The notes beneath the pieces were generated by a model that made no database searches, had not been told where the DNA came from, and saw nothing but the letters and a program-made list of their open reading frames with translations. Shown piece after piece: positions 1 through 12,334 of a DNA stretch of 64,000 nt (position 1 is the stretch's first letter; the number at the start of each line of letters is the position of its first letter). Source of the DNA: Trichostrongylus colubriformis (taxonomy: Eukaryota; Nematoda; Chromadorea; Rhabditida; Trichostrongylidae). A program made the position numbers and the translations under genes. The stretch covers positions 1-64,000 of the forward strand of contig OZ022259.1 in NCBI GenBank assembly GCA_963978905.1, read 5' to 3'.

Positions 1-1522
1 CCTAAGCCTAAGCCTAAGCCTAAGCCTAAGCCTAAGCCTAAGCCTAAGCCTAATCCTAAGCCTAAGCCTAAGCCTAAGCCTAAGCCTAAGCCTAAGCCTA
101 AGCCTAAGCCTAAGCCTAAGCCTAAGCCTAAGCCTAAGCCTAAGCCTAAGCCTAAGCCTAAGCCTAAGCCTAAGCCTAAGCCTAAGCCTAAGCCTAAGCC
201 TAAGCCTAAGCCTAAGCCTAAGCCTAAGCCTAAGCCTAAGCCTAAGCCTAAGCCTAAGCCTAAGCCTAAGCCTAAGCCTAAGCCTAAGCCTAAGCCTAAG
301 CCTAAGCCTAAGCCTAAGCCTAAGCCTAAGCCTAAGCCTAAGCCTAAGCCTAAGCCTAAGCCTAAGCCTAAGCCTAAGCCTAAGCCTAAGCCTAAGCCTA
401 AGCCTAAGCCTAAGCCTAAGCCTAAGCCTAAGCCTAAGCCTAAGCCTAAGCCTAAGCCTAAGCCTAAGCCTAAGCCTAAGCCTAAGCCTAAGCCTAAGCC
501 TAAGCCTAAGCCTAAGCCTAAGCCTAAGCCTAAGCCTAAGCCTAAGCCTAAGCCTAAGCCTAAGCCTAAGCCTAAGCCTAAGCCTAAGCCTAAGCCTAAG
601 CCTAAGCCTAAGCCTAAGCCTAAGCCTAAGCCTAAGCCTAAGCCTAAGCCTAAGCCTAAGCCTAAGCCTAAGCCTAAGCCTAAGCCTAAGCCTAAGCCTA
701 AGCCTAAGCCTAAGCCTAAGCCTAAGCCTAAGCCTAAGCCTAAGCCTAAGCCTAAGCCTAAGCCTAAGCCTAAGCCTAAGCCTAAGCCTAAGCCTAAGCC
801 TAAGCCTAAGCCTAAGCCTAAGCCTAAGCCTAAGCCTAAGCCTAAGCCTAAGCCTAAGCCTAAGCCTAAGCCTAAGCCTAAGCCTAAGCCTAAGCCTAAG
901 CCTAAGCCTAAGCCTAAGCCTAAGCCTAAGCCTAAGCCTAAGCCTAAGCCTAAGCCTAAGCCTAAGCCTAAGCCTAAGCCTAAGCCTAAGCCTAAGCCTA
1001 AGCCTAAGCCTAAGCCTAAGCCTAAGCCTAAGCCTAAGCCTAAGCCTAAGCCTAAGCCTAAGCCTAAGCCTAAGCCTAAGCCTAAGCCTAAGCCTAAGCC
1101 TAAGCCTAAGCCTAAGCCTAAGCCTAAGCCTAAGCCTAAGCCTAAGCCTAAGCCTAAGCCTAAGCCTAAGCCTAAGCCTAAGCCTAAGCCTAAGCCTAAG
1201 CCTAAGCCTAAGCCTAAGCCTAAGCCTAAGCCTAAGCCTAAGCCTAAGCCTAAGCCTAAGCCTAAGCCTAAGCCTAAGCCTAAGCCTAAGCCTAAGCCTA
1301 AGCCTAAGCCTAAGCCTAAGCCTAAGCCTAAGCCTAAGCCTAAGCCTAAGCCTAAGCCTAAGCCTAAGCCTAAGCCTAAGCCTAAGCCTAAGCCTAAGCC
1401 TAAGCCTAAGCCTAAGCCTAAGCCTAAGCCTAAGCCTAAGCCTAAGCCTAAGCCTAAGCCTAAAGCCTAAGCCTAAGCCTAAGCCTAAGCCTAAGCCTAA
1501 GCCTAAGCCTAAGCCTAAGCCT
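1..1522. repeat. Nematode telomere, (CCTAAG)n
   Basis: About 253 head-to-tail copies of CCTAAG, the complement of TTAGGC, the telomere repeat known from nematodes. The C-rich strand reads 5' to 3' inwards, as expected at a left chromosome end. The array is almost perfect. I see one variant unit (CCTAAT near 51-56) and one unit with an extra A (CCTAAAG near 1460). It stops abruptly at 1522 and non-repeat sequence follows. Confidence 0.98.
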
Positions 1523-1601
1523 TCGATTTTGCCAGTGCGAGTGTGAAGGGTTGTTCCCTGTGACCCCTGTGTTCCCTGTGACCTCTTTTAGAAGGTAGTT
1601 C

Positions 1602-1874
1602 TCACCTCTGATCTCCGGTATGTTTATTCCGGCAGTTTTTGTTTCGCCCTGATCGTTTGTTCCCCAGATATGTTCCGTTGCTCCAGGTTAAGACTTTTGA
1701 AATTTCGGAAATTATTCGTCGCTGGTGCTGTATCAGTGCAAGCATTGAGTCCAGAGCGCCCATTTCTGCAAATGTGGTCGACGGAAAATTATGAGTATGG
1801 GCAAGACAATATTCCTTGAGCTGAACGCGAAACAGGGATGCTATTTCCTCCATGTCATGAAGTGATATACTCAT
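1602..1874 (-). CDS. Possible small ORF next to the telomere, 90 codons
   Basis: An open frame from ATG (1872-1874) to TGA with a plausible amphipathic segment (LDSMLALIQHQRRIISEISK) and varied codons. I do not recognise the protein. No splice signals or partner exons were found, and it lies only 80 bp from the telomere array. It could be a real short gene, an exon fragment carried into the subtelomere, or chance. Confidence 0.25.
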   Translation of the reverse strand: MSISLHDMEEIASLFRVQLKEYCLAHTHNFPSTTFAEMGALDSMLALIQHQRRIISEISKVLTWSNGTYLGNKRSGRNKNCRNKHTGDQR

Positions 1875-2810
1875 ATGTGCACGTATATGTTTTGTAATGG
1901 TAATGTTTGGATGCTGCTATAGCTGATCGATCGGTGAGGACTTTCAAAGCAGGGCTTCTCTGCCTCGTTTTCCTGTCCCTGCTGATGTTTGTTGTAGTAT
2001 CAATATGACATTGACTGGGCAGGTGGAGAAAGTGATTTGATCGTTTTGGAGTGTACCTTTCGGGTCCTACGATCCGCAGATTCGCAAAATCGCATAATCG
2101 TAGAATCGCCAGACTGCAATGCAGGCTACTGTCATGCGCTTTCAACTGGGTTTGAAATTTTCCTGAGTTCTTTACCACTGGGGCCGTGAGTGGCAACTGA
2201 GCGGCCTTGTAGAGGGTAAATACCACGCTCACGTGGAAGTGCGCAGGACGGCAGTTGCGATTCTGCGATTTTGCGTTCCTGCGAATCGTACGATCCGTAC
2301 ATATTACCTCTCCCCAAAAAAGGTACACCCGGGGATGAAACATATGAAATTTTGTGAACAGCATGATAACACTGGCGCAACTCGAGCGAATAGTCGCAAC
2401 TTTTCAGAACTGCAACAAGAAATGTCCGAAGCTCTTGGCAGTTGTATTCTCTGAGGATTTAGGAGGACGAACACTTTTTTCGGCGCTTCTTGGTCATTCT
2501 TGTAACGTTATAGCAAATACCAACCGCTGGAGTGGCGTACTATGAACCGGTTCGTCGGTTGTCATTGCTTCTCTGTCTTCATCGTCCCTAACCTGCAGAC
2601 ATATTTACCTTGACCTTCGCCTTTCCATTTCAGCTATCTATGATTCTCTAGACGAAACTGCATGTCTAATCTATGCTGCTTCAGAAAAGTCACATATCAC
2701 TCATTGACAACTGCTCGTTTTATTAGCTTTTTTACGTTATGATCACTTTTTAGCTTCGAAAATACACCTATCGATTCTACAGCACAACTTGACATATCTA
2801 CCTACTATAA
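1875..2810. other. Subtelomeric sequence, nothing recognised
   Basis: Short open frames occur on both strands, but none has recognisable motifs or splice structure. I see no repeat shared with the rest of the window. Confidence 0.4.
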
Positions 2811-3273
2811 AGACGTCCACGGAAAAAAAAGAGTTTCTGTGTCGCCCACACATATTTTAGTTCTTTCTGCTTACTGAGGGCCGCATGCAAAGTTTCCCGC
2901 AAAAAAATTACAATCCAGCTGAGATATAGCTCCTCAAAGTCTGGGGCCGACGGGGTGTGGCGTCCAGGTGGTGTCGGCCATGGAGAGCTGAGGAGCAAAT
3001 GTGCGCGATCGAGGACGGCAGTCGGAGACGCAGACAGCAATTGGGCGCGAAGGAACGCGTCTACGACCGTTAAGGAACTGTTTGCTCATCGGTGACTGCT
3101 CCAAAATCTTTTGGCGGGAATTCAAACGGACAAACGGACTGCTCATATTTTCAAGTTTTTATCGAGACAAAAGGCATTTTTTTCACTATTTTTGTGTTTT
3201 CCGCGAAGTATTTTATTCAATACACTGATTCTGGAGGGGAATTAGAATAATGGGATTTCCATGGACTATTCCT
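2811..3273 (+). mobile_element. TTAA|AGG MITE, family K copy 1
   Basis: The left end AGACGTCCACGG follows ATAA, and the right end CATGGACTATTCCT is followed by TTAA (3274-3277). The ends are inverted repeats of each other. The interior (spliced-looking text such as GAGATATAGC and a C-rich block) also occurs at 14.1 kb and 27.7 kb. It encodes no protein and is a non-autonomous DNA element. Confidence 0.65.
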
Positions 3274-3277
3274 TTAA

Positions 3278-3770
3278 GTTATGTGCAAAAGTTGCTTATA
3301 ATTTTGATTTCCTGCATGGCATTCATTGACGTTAGGTTCGGCTCGTCATCCTTGGGAACTTTTTCTTCGTCGTCTTTACAACTTATAGAAGTGTCGCGCT
3401 TGCTGAAAGCTTCACCTGAGTTTTGTTGGATCGAATATAAGCAATCGTAGACTTTTCCGTTCTGGAGACTGGCAAATCCTCCAGATCAAACACAAAATGA
3501 CTATCGGTCGCTTCTCATTGTCTCAGTGGTTGCACGAGTGAACTTGATATCCAAAACGCTGTTAAAGTAGAATTCGTTTCCATGCGCTCCTTATAATGGC
3601 CGATCAAGATTGAGGTATGCTCCAAGGGCTTACCAGTTCTTTTTCGTCACAACCATGAAAGTAGAAAAATAAAGTGAAGCTGAAGCTTTCTTTTAATGTT
3701 GGATTTGGTATACACACATGTCATATTGCAATGCTCATAGCTACCATCTTCCATAGATGGTTACATCCCA
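3278..3770. other. No gene recognised
   Basis: AT-rich spacer between two MITEs. A 66-codon open frame at 3250-3450 has no recognisable features. Confidence 0.4.
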
Positions 3771-3774
3771 TCAA

Positions 3775-4230
3775 AGACACTGGAAGGGGCTAATTTTTTG
3801 GCCTACGGTAGAACAGATGCAGTTCGGACGAGTTCAAGTGGTCGCGCACAAACTCGCCAATTTGACGCCTTGGCATGGTGCCAGGTGGAGATGTTTCTAT
3901 TATAAGGTTGTTTTTTCCTTTTACTTTTTCCTTTATTCTTTCTTATATTGTTTCTAGATGTACTTACATGAATGCTAAAGTAGTTGGGAATGGCCACTCC
4001 ACTGCGCTGGGAGTCAGGTGCTAGAATTAACGTTGGCTCCGGCCCGTCTCCTCGAGCGGACAACTCGGAAAGTCAGTGTGTTGGATGCGAATGGGATGCG
4101 AATACACACTGCAGCGTCGCGCTTTTAGATCCGGGTTTTCTCTCCGATTATCGCTCCTAACCTTGAGTGTTCGTCGAAAAATGCTCATTTCTTTGCATCT
4201 TCCTCTTTCTTCGGACCTCTTCCGGTTCCT
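3775..4230 (+). mobile_element. TTAA|AGG MITE, family E copy 1
   Basis: The left end AGACACTGGAAGGGG and right end CCTCTTCCGGTTCCT are inverted repeats. Both are flanked by TCAA (3771-3774 and 4231-4234), a 4-bp target duplication of TTAA type. The interior is shared with copies at 15.3, 18.5, 24.9, 30.0 and 57.4 kb. Confidence 0.75.
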
Positions 4231-4234
4231 TCAA

Positions 4235-6627
4235 GATGCGAGGTTTTTCTTAGTTCTAAGGTGTACGTAAATGAGAAATTGATACAGTTTGCCTTCACTT
4301 ATTTGCGGTCTTTGGTGAGATCCGACTTATTTGAGCTGTTCGTGATGATTTCTTCGTCAAAAAATCCCCTGAAGTTCTGTCAGTAATAAAATTGGAAAGG
4401 GCCTCTAACAAATCCACTTTCGTTAACTGACAGATATCGCTGAAAGACAACAGGACTCCTCAGAGCAGCCATGCGCAAGCGCATTTTCCACAAATCTCCC
4501 AGTAATTGAAGCGGTTCCAGGCTGAAGCCCTTACTCGTGCATCATATTCACCATATCTAGCGCTAACTGAGCCCCACTTTCTCAAACATCTGGGCAGCTC
4601 CTTCAGTAGCAATGTGTTCAGAAAGAATGGTGATTTGAAATCGCCTTTTTCTGATTCCACGCGATATAAACCATCGGCCTTTTATCAAGTTGAGATACGT
4701 GGATATCCACAATGTTGCCAAGAGGGTAGAGAATCGAGCGGTGCTTACCATGCGAGAAAAGATGCAGTCTGAGCCGAGTTATGACCTCCCGAAGTTGAAA
4801 TTGCAAAAACCGGCCAAAACTTTCCTCACAACCTAATACTGGGGAAGACTATGCTCTACAGGCAGTGGCGTAACAAATATACAAGCAAATGGCGCGATTC
4901 AAAAGTTTAGGATCATGATGAGGACTACCATAAACTGAACTTAAATTTCCTTTTTCCATGGGAATTGCTCTTTTATGTCAGGATGACATAACCAAAGGTG
5001 GAGGGACGTCATAAGAGCGACCTCACCGAAGGGAAGATCACACGGAGGATGCCTTTCATGGGATTCATTGGCGCCTTCTGGCAAATACGGTGGACCCTGC
5101 GATGGCGCGGCCTAGTGCCAGGGAAAAAGGGGAAGATTTTTTATTATACATAATATTGCTTTATTTCATTTCGACGGCAAAGGCCGTCTGGAATAAGTGA
5201 GCATTCCACGAAATAATATCTTATTGCCATAGGATATTCGGAAGGTTGAGACTAGTTTTGTTGGCATTATCTCAAACCCACATCAAGGACAATCGGCTTT
5301 TACGGTCATTACACGGCAACACGCTCGAACGAAGGCCCCCACCATCCGCTCTCTCGATCATAATCAATCAGTAACACTCGATATTTCCTTACGTGGTTCA
5401 CCGCTTTACTCCAACGCTTCCGCGCTATTGATTTTCTTGTATTTTCATGATGCTTTCTGATTTCTTGTAGTGAATAGAAACCAAAGGAATCCAGACCGCC
5501 GGGTGATTTGTCCAGATGCCGTCACACTGCCGTATACTCCCATGCTGTTATGATTGTTCAACTACTTGTTATTGTGTAACGATGAACGCTTCCTCCGTCG
5601 TCTAGTACGTGTCGCTCAGAAAATATATTTTGTGTTATAGTAGTGGTTTTTGTGTCTTCCTCCAAGAGTGTGGTACGCACTGGTAAGGGACAGACCTATT
5701 TACTTAGAGAAAACCTTCATTCCACCAAAAAAATCCAAATCAGTTGATAAAGTTTTTCTTCTCATCTCCACTGCGTCCCTGTCACTGTCGTTGAGACGAT
5801 CGTTTCATTACATACTCCATTGCTTTGATTAATATTGAAGCTCCTTTTTTTTAATGGTGTGTTTCGGCATTCGGCCTCACACAATTACTACTTTTCACGA
5901 TGCGCGCCGTGCCTGTTATCCCACTAAAAACTATGAGGTCGTTTGAAGTCGCTTTGGCTCCCACAGTGACTTAGAGGGCCCAGCTAACGGCAGCTAAAAG
6001 AACCTATACCGAAAGAATCGAAGGAATAATATGAATAGGATAGAATAATTCAACTGTCAGTCGAGGTTCGGTTCTTAACCTTCGTTTTGTGTCATGTAAT
6101 CGTTGAAGATGATTACAATGATTTGCTCCATAAAGTCCTGTACGAAGATCAGTGAAGGGAGAGCCGTCAGTTTGAAAGAATGGCATTTTCTCAAATTTGG
6201 GATTAGCATCCGGTTTACTGTCGTCTCACTATAAAAGCGACCGTTGGATCGGTCGTAGTCATAGCTGTCCATTTCGTAAAGAATCAGGCTAAAGTTGTTG
6301 CGGTCATTCCTTTCGGATTTAATTAATTTGCGCAGTAGTTTGGCATTTTCAATTTAACATAATGGCACTTGCAGTAGTGCTCATCCCGTACCGATTAAAA
6401 CGTTTTTTTTAACTTTCCGTGAATTTTAAGGATTTCTTATTAAGGTCGTATGGGCTCTCAGTTATTGTCTATGCTTCTTGCCTTTTGCGTATTTATTTGC
6501 TTTGTTTACTTGATGTTTACATAATATTCAAATAGTATAACGCACTTTGCGTTAAAAGCGGCAGAAAAAATACGTCCAAAATGGACAAAGGGAATAAAGT
6601 ATTGTCTACTACCAGCATTTGTATGTA
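4235..6627. other. No gene recognised; repeat shared with 16.6 kb
   Basis: Segment 4430-4650 is similar to 16560-16720 (shared run CTCCTTCAGTAGCA, then TGTGTTCAGAAAGAATGG). The rest holds short open frames only, with no family I recognise. Confidence 0.4.
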
Positions 6628-7173
6628 TCAGTTGGCTGGCGCTATTTTCGGGCTGGAAAAAGAGCATTCCAGGGCACGCCCCGCCCGCCTGGGCGGAGCT
6701 TAACATGGTCCGTGTGCGCTCTTTATTTCTTGTCCCATGCCCTACCCATACCGCACTTGTCCCCATCTCCACAGGTCGTTTTTCATGTAACGTCCTAGCC
6801 CCGCCCGCCACCACAAATGCTCCGCCCACTGTGCCCTGGCATCCTTCATGACTTTCACAAACTCTTCTGACTTTAATCCATCTTTCCCCCACGTTTAGGG
6901 CATATGCAAGCCCAATTAACAATTTTCGGCCCGAAAGCGGAATATTCCAAGGCACGCTCCGCCCACCGTGGGCGGAGCCAATCATAGTCCATGTGTGCTC
7001 TTCACTTCTTGCCCCATGCCCTACCAATACCACACTTGTTCCCATCTCCACAGGTCGTTTTTCATATAATACCTAATTTCGTGGCAGATGGATGAACAAA
7101 GGGACAGACGGACAAAGGGACGGACGGACGGAGGGACGTACAGACAGACGAAGCGTTTTATATATAGTAGGGA
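6628..7173 (-). mobile_element. Helitron-like element, minus strand
   Basis: Read on the minus strand it begins TCCCTACTATATATAAA after an A and ends CCAACTGA before a T. This matches Helitron rules (5' TC, 3' CTRR, insertion between A and T). The interior has at least two diverged units with the phrase CCTGTGGAGATGGGG and CTCCGCCCA blocks. The expected 3' hairpin is degraded in this copy. A 181-codon minus-strand frame inside is only the translation of the repeat units. Confidence 0.5.
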
Positions 7174-7847
7174 TGTATAGCAAATACATATTTCTAAGTG
7201 GGGTTCTATTCCCCATGCTTGAGAGGGTGTTCTGTTTTGTTTGTTTATAGACATAACTCAGAATGAGCATTCTGTTCACTTTGCACAGCATGGCACTTGT
7301 CTCTTCTTATGGTGCCCGCTCCCCTCTTCGACAAAAGTTTCAAAAATTGGTAGTGCGACAGCATTTTTGTGAGAAGAGATCTTTCCTTTCGAAGAGATGC
7401 ACACGTTAGACGAAGGGTGGCGTGACGTTAGAGTGTAGTATGCTAGAACAGAAAATTCGCATTACAGCGTTCGGTGTGCAACGCCATGATGATGCGAGCT
7501 ATGCGCGTCGTATTGGATGGGTCCTGAAGCGATGACGGTTTCTACACTTAATTTTAGGTGTAATCGCTTCAGAACTTGACCAATACGGCGCTCGTAACTA
7601 GCACCATAAGGTCGCTGAAAGCAGCCTCACGAATTCCCTGTTCTGATGGCATACACCCCCAGTGGCGTTAGTGTTAGAGCTAGCGCAAGGGAGAGGTCCA
7701 TTAATGAGGGAGGGGGGGGAGGGGGGGGGGGGAGAATGTGGGCACTCATTGTAGCTACTCGTTTAGCCTACTCATCTCTTCACAGCTTGAAACGTGAGCA
7801 AGCCGCAAAGGGTTTGGAAGCAATGCAGTAGCGGGCCACATGATCGC
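7174..7847. other. No gene; inverted-repeat relic and a poly-G tract
   Basis: Around 7500-7600 two arms related to GATGGGTCCTGAAGCGA and ATCGCTTCAGAACTTGA face each other. They resemble the interior of the family D MITE at 39.7 kb, so this is probably a MITE relic. A run of G with single A interruptions lies at 7706-7732. Confidence 0.4.
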
Positions 7848-8130
7848 TGACGCCATACAAGAAGAAACTGAGATCCTGCGCGAAACGAAACGAAGCCGGC
7901 AGATTTACAGAGACAGTATCCCCAAAAAGTATTTTTCTTCCCGCAACAGTTGAAAATTTGCTCGGCGGGAATTCAAAATCGCATTCTTCGTAATTTTCCC
8001 AATTCAGCATTGAAACAATGGACTCGCTCGTGCTCTTCTATTTTTGTGTTCACCTTCCTGTAGTGCTTTATGGAGTGTTGTGGCTTAGAAGTGATCAAAA
8101 TTACGGATTTTGCGGACGACTCCTTGGCTA
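7848..8130 (+). repeat. Duplicated block, copy 1
   Basis: Nearly identical to 12433-12718. The similarity continues through the MITE immediately downstream in both places, then stops at that MITE's right end. No gene was recognised in the block. Confidence 0.85.
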
Positions 8131-8370
8131 GGGTGTGTGCAGATATGACAGCAAATCGCGTCGCCGCCCGCGGCGAGCGGCGCAGCGGGTGCGAGCGCCA
8201 GTGGCAGGGAATGGCAGCCTTCAAACGAGGCAGTGTGGCATGAGTGGAAGGGCAGACGTGACGCAGTCACGCTCGGCCGGCTCTCAAGAGCAATCGATAC
8301 GGCGAGTCGTAAAGGTGGCGCTGCGAGTGAAACGCCGCTAAGCGATTCGCTGTAATATCTGCACACACCC
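8131..8370 (+). mobile_element. MULE-type MITE, family A copy 1
   Basis: Terminal inverted repeats start GGGTGTGTGCAGATATGA. The flanks CCTTGGCTA (8122-8130) and CCTTGGCTG (8371-8379) form a 9-bp target duplication with one mismatch, typical of Mutator-like elements. The interior is GC-rich and codes for no transposase. Confidence 0.85.
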
Positions 8371-10402
8371 CCTTGGCTGTGCTCATCTTACAAAGAGTCT
8401 TTGGTGTTATAGCACACCATCACCCCCAAATATTATAAGACATCATAAACATGGCCAGGAGGATGTGAGTTATGGCCAAAGCCTGGCAAGGGGAAGGAAG
8501 TGAACCTCTTTTGTACATGGGACTGGTTTAACCCGTGTTGAAGCTCCTTCCAAGAGGCTTGAGCAGAATTTCGTATCCCCCACCTCTACACGAAGAAAGC
8601 ATGCTATAGGTGCGAAGTCGTGGAAGCGTCCATTGCAGGTTTCAATGCATATGTGAGCTTGCGACATAAAACGTAAAGTCGTGTCGTGTCAATTCCATCC
8701 ACCCCCACCCCCCCCCCATCTACGTTGACCTCTTTTTCAATCCTGAACAATAGAGAGAATAAATAATGCTTTTTTTGCGAAAGCACTGGTTTTAGCGGTA
8801 ATATTGTATGATAGTAATGTGTACGCCACAAAGTCAAAGTGTACCATGCAGCTCTATTGCTTGAAAGCCGCGATAGGGGAAAAGGGATGATTGGAAACGA
8901 TAGCATCTATTTTCCAAAGTGAGCTTCAAGCTTAAGCTGCAAAAGCTTCAACCCTGTCGCATCCCCTTGGCCACTACCGCCTTAGCCAATCAGGAATCAC
9001 ATCGCCTGGAGGCGGGGTTTCCATGCAAAGGCCTCAGCTGTCAACCGTTACGCCGTTTCTACAGCTTGGGTGCACGCTATTCGCAATAACTAGGTCTTAA
9101 TTAGGTAATTCGGTCCCTTGTTTCCATGTGACTGACTTCTATTTAGGATTTCTCAATAACAACATTAATCACGAACGAGGCAGATTTCTTTGAGGCAGAT
9201 TTCTGGTTATTTTCGAGAGCCCTATGTCAGCGGAATTTTCTATATTAGAGAATTGAAATCATTCTAAGGAAAAGATTGATGGCCGATCCAACGCTGCCAT
9301 TATCTTGTCATAAAGGTGCACGCGTACTTCCGGTTGTTTTTATTGGTACTCGTTTGATTTCTTCTATCGGCGCAATGTTGATATCTCTCTGGGTAGGAAA
9401 AGTAACCTTGTTTCCCCCTCTTGTCTCAAAAACGATCTGTGGAGCACTTCACTGCGCTCCGAAAACATATCAGTGACCATTTGTTACTATCTCTTAACTC
9501 TTCGCACTCATAGTGATTCATAATAAATGAGTCCTTCCGATGTCGATTTAAACCAAAAAATTTATAATAGCAAACATATTGAAATGCATCTGTAAAAATA
9601 AATTTATCAGCTATAAATACTTTTGCAGTGACTACTTTGAAAGTGTCGTGAACCTTGTTGAGTCATCCCTTTGAGCAAGTCAATTATTTTAAATACACAC
9701 TACACAACGTTAGTATGCTCCATAGCTAATTAATTCGCATCAGAAGGCTGACTGTCGAACATATATTTACCGTAATTTTAGGACACGGAGAATTTCCTTT
9801 GTTGCCATCTCTCATAGATACATAAACTCTTAGCCTCTCATAACTTCTCATTCACAACATCTCCCTTACAGGCAGTCATGAATATTTTATACTACGTTTT
9901 TCTCTTTTTGTCAATTCCAATGATACGTCATTCAACAAATATTGATTTGGTCATCCTCCAATCACTGAAGGTCCTCAGAGAATGATCCTATAAATGATTC
10001 GTATGATGAAGAGGTGAAACGAATCATCACTAGTTGTCTGTACTAGTTCATGAGTTTTTCATTGAAGGCACACCTCGCGATAAATCGTGAGCGTTACTGC
10101 GCCCACTGCTGGAAACAGGGGTTCTGATTCACTCACCAGAGAAGAAAAAACGAGAGAGAAGCCCCACTTACGTCAAAAAAGGGGCACCCTAAACACAGGC
10201 CTCGTACGAGTAATACAGCCCAGAAACAACACCCCTCCTAATAGTACATACCACTCCAATTTCAACGATATCACCTGTTTCGTGCTATCTTCACTATTAG
10301 AATTTCTGCCCTGTCCTATCTAATCGTGTGATGGTCCGCAAGCTACCTTCACCACGTAAACGCCACGTTGGAAATTGGCTCGTTCAATGCACGGTAGTGA
10401 TT
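8371..10402. other. No gene recognised
   Basis: AT-rich intergenic sequence. Part of 8900-9160 resembles the family F MITE interior (cleavable phrases such as AGCTTCAAGC, a GGCGGGGTT block and TTCTACAGC), so a decayed copy is likely. No splice-structured coding sequence was seen. Confidence 0.35.
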
Positions 10403-10510
10403 CGGTTGGGTAGGCGCGGTTCGGTAGAGCGCCGTCAGGATGCGGTTTGACGCCTCGACAAGGGTGAAGCCTGAGCTGTTGTCCAAGGGTCTACTTGCCC
10501 CAAGAAGGCA
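10403..10510 (+). repeat. tRNA-like (SINE-type) segment
   Basis: GGCGCGGTTCGGTAGAGCGCC resembles a tRNA D-arm with its A box, and GCGGTTTGACGCC about 15 nt later is a weak B box. The spacing is shorter than in a real tRNA and no cloverleaf closes. A SINE head or other tRNA-derived repeat is more likely than a functional tRNA. Confidence 0.3.
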
Positions 10511-10985
10511 AGCAAGTGATCTGATTCTCGCGTGGTGTGCCTTTAAGTAATTAGCGATGTTATGAAGTTCAGCCAGCCTTTATGAGTATGCGTAAGCAAT
10601 GTTAAAAGAAGTTCTTCTGTTGGTAATTATCATTAGCTGCGACAAAATCTCGCAGAGTATTAAGTCATGGGCGATCCCTTCGAAAACCTAACTACCTCAT
10701 GGCTATTGTATGTGAGTGATCTTGTCTAAAATCGCGGTCATACTCTGCAATGCTATCGCACGATGTAGGCGCAGCGGAGGCTCTGGAGCCGGCGGCAGAG
10801 CTGCAGGCAAGGCACATTCGTCGCACATTGAAATGTGTGAATGCATCTTGGACTCTCAAAGCAATATGATGTAGAGTCTTCAGTGATGCATAAGTCCGTC
10901 ATTGTCACGTGTTCATTCTCATTATTTCGATCTTCGATAGATGCCGAAGCACATACTTAACCGCCACTAGCCGTATGAGATGGTG

Positions 10986-11259
10986 GGGTGTGCACAGATA
11001 TGACAGTAAATGGCGTGGCCGCCCGCGGCGAGCGCCGCGGCAAGTACGAGTCCTTTGTAATTCCGCATAAGACCCAATGAGTTGGTACCGTGAGGAACCT
11101 TTAAAGGCAGACGAACTCCCGAAGCTTTCAATTTGCAATCTTCAAAGGTCCCTTACGGTACCGGCCCAATGGGTCTTGAGCGGAATTTTAAACGACTCGT
11201 ACTGATGCGCCGCGAGCGGGACGCCGCGAAGCGATTCGCTGTCATGTCTGCACACACCC
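10986..11259 (+). mobile_element. MULE-type MITE, family A ends with family C interior
   Basis: It is flanked by a perfect 9-bp duplication GAGATGGTG (10977-10985 and 11260-11268). The ends are the family A type (GGGTGTGCACAGATATGAC). The interior, with two facing arms containing AATGAGTTGGTACCGTGAG and CCTTACGGTACC, is the one found in the family C elements at 23.2 and 37.7 kb. Confidence 0.85.
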
Positions 11260-11268
11260 GAGATGGTG

Positions 11269-11780
11269 AGTAGATATTTTGTGGTAGCGGGTAATAACAC
11301 AACAGTAAGAAAATGGCCTACACGTTTACCGCTCATAATTTTTGTCACCTATGTTTTAGGTTTGCGAGAAAATACAAGAGGTCCATAAATCGTGCAATAA
11401 ATTGTGCACTACACGCTATTTCTTTTAGACTATTCAAGATTCACAAGGGTTCGGTACGTCAGGACCTCATACGATCCCTGACGTTATAATCACCGATTTT
11501 CGAAGCTCATTGTTCGTACAGCAGTCCAGAATCCAACTAAACGGCTGATCTGTGGCTGAGCTGGTGCAGAATTTCTCCAATACATATCCCTCTTCGTCGG
11601 AGGTAGAATCATTCACCATTTACTTGGCACTGAAGAGGAGAGCAGTAAAAGATACCTGGAAGCTTCAGAGATTCCACAATGCGAGGAATTATACCATAGG
11701 GCACTATGCGGCCCCCAGCAGGGCAGCGAAAAGAGTGAAGATCAAGTGTATACCGCTGACTGTGTTAAGTGAGGTTTGAG
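11269..11780. other. No gene recognised
   Basis: Contains a 75-codon open frame at 11552-11779 (+) that runs into the next MITE. It has no recognised motif or splice context, and I regard it as unsupported. Confidence 0.4.
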
Positions 11781-11784
11781 TTAA

Positions 11785-12334
11785 AGGCAGCATTAGGGAA
11801 AAGTCGGACGAAAAGTAAAAGAAGTAGTGAATGTGAAAGTCGAGATATCTAGTAACAGGACAGTGAAGAAACAACGGATGGAATTGGCCAAAAACCCGAG
11901 AAATAGGACCCTCTCTCCACTGTTGATTCTCGACGCGGACGACCTGTCCGTTGAGAGACGGGTAGTCCGATCTTGTTTTCCATTGGCATGTTGCCAAGTA
12001 AACACAAGGGAATGTTTGGAAATACGACAGCATCTACTTTTTGGAATGAGCTTCAAGCCAAAACTGCGAACGCGCCGCAAAACCTTCGATCCTGCCGCAT
12101 CACCTTGGCCGTTCCCACCCCAGTCAATCGGGAGTTACGTCAGTCGGAGGCGGGGTCGACTTATCAAGAGGCGGAACAGATGGGCGATTGCGGCGTTTTG
12201 CGGCGTTTCTACAGCTCGGAGGGGCGCTTTTTCACCGAGATTTCTCCACAGTTAGCTTCCTTAGGTCCAGTACTACCATGTGAATGACTTCTTGTAGGGA
12301 TTTCTCCATTACCACATTATTCCTAATACTGTCT
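11785..12334 (+). mobile_element. TTAA|AGG MITE, family F copy 1
   Basis: Begins AGGCAGCATTAGGG after TTAA (11781-11784) and ends CCTAATACTGTCT before TCAA. The interior has a GC-rich block that includes GGCGTTTCTACAGCTCGG. Copies lie at 17.8, 38.7, 42.6 and 62.9 kb. The 60 bp after this copy are also found after the 42.6-kb copy. Confidence 0.75.

Noticed and set aside
6506..7051. 181-codon minus-strand open frame
   Set aside because: It only translates the repeated Helitron-like units (MEMGTS occurs twice); no domain and no splice structure.
7706..7732. Poly-G tract as a telomere-like or regulatory feature
   Set aside because: A simple low-complexity run; similar runs occur elsewhere (8708, 34166, 27241) without common context outside the hAT copies.
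8085..8366. Cysteine- and arginine-rich open frames (MCRYDSES type) repeated at 8, 12.7, 21.2, 31.4 and 40.7 kb
   Set aside because: They recur because they lie inside the family A MITE terminal repeat and GC-rich interior; not genes.
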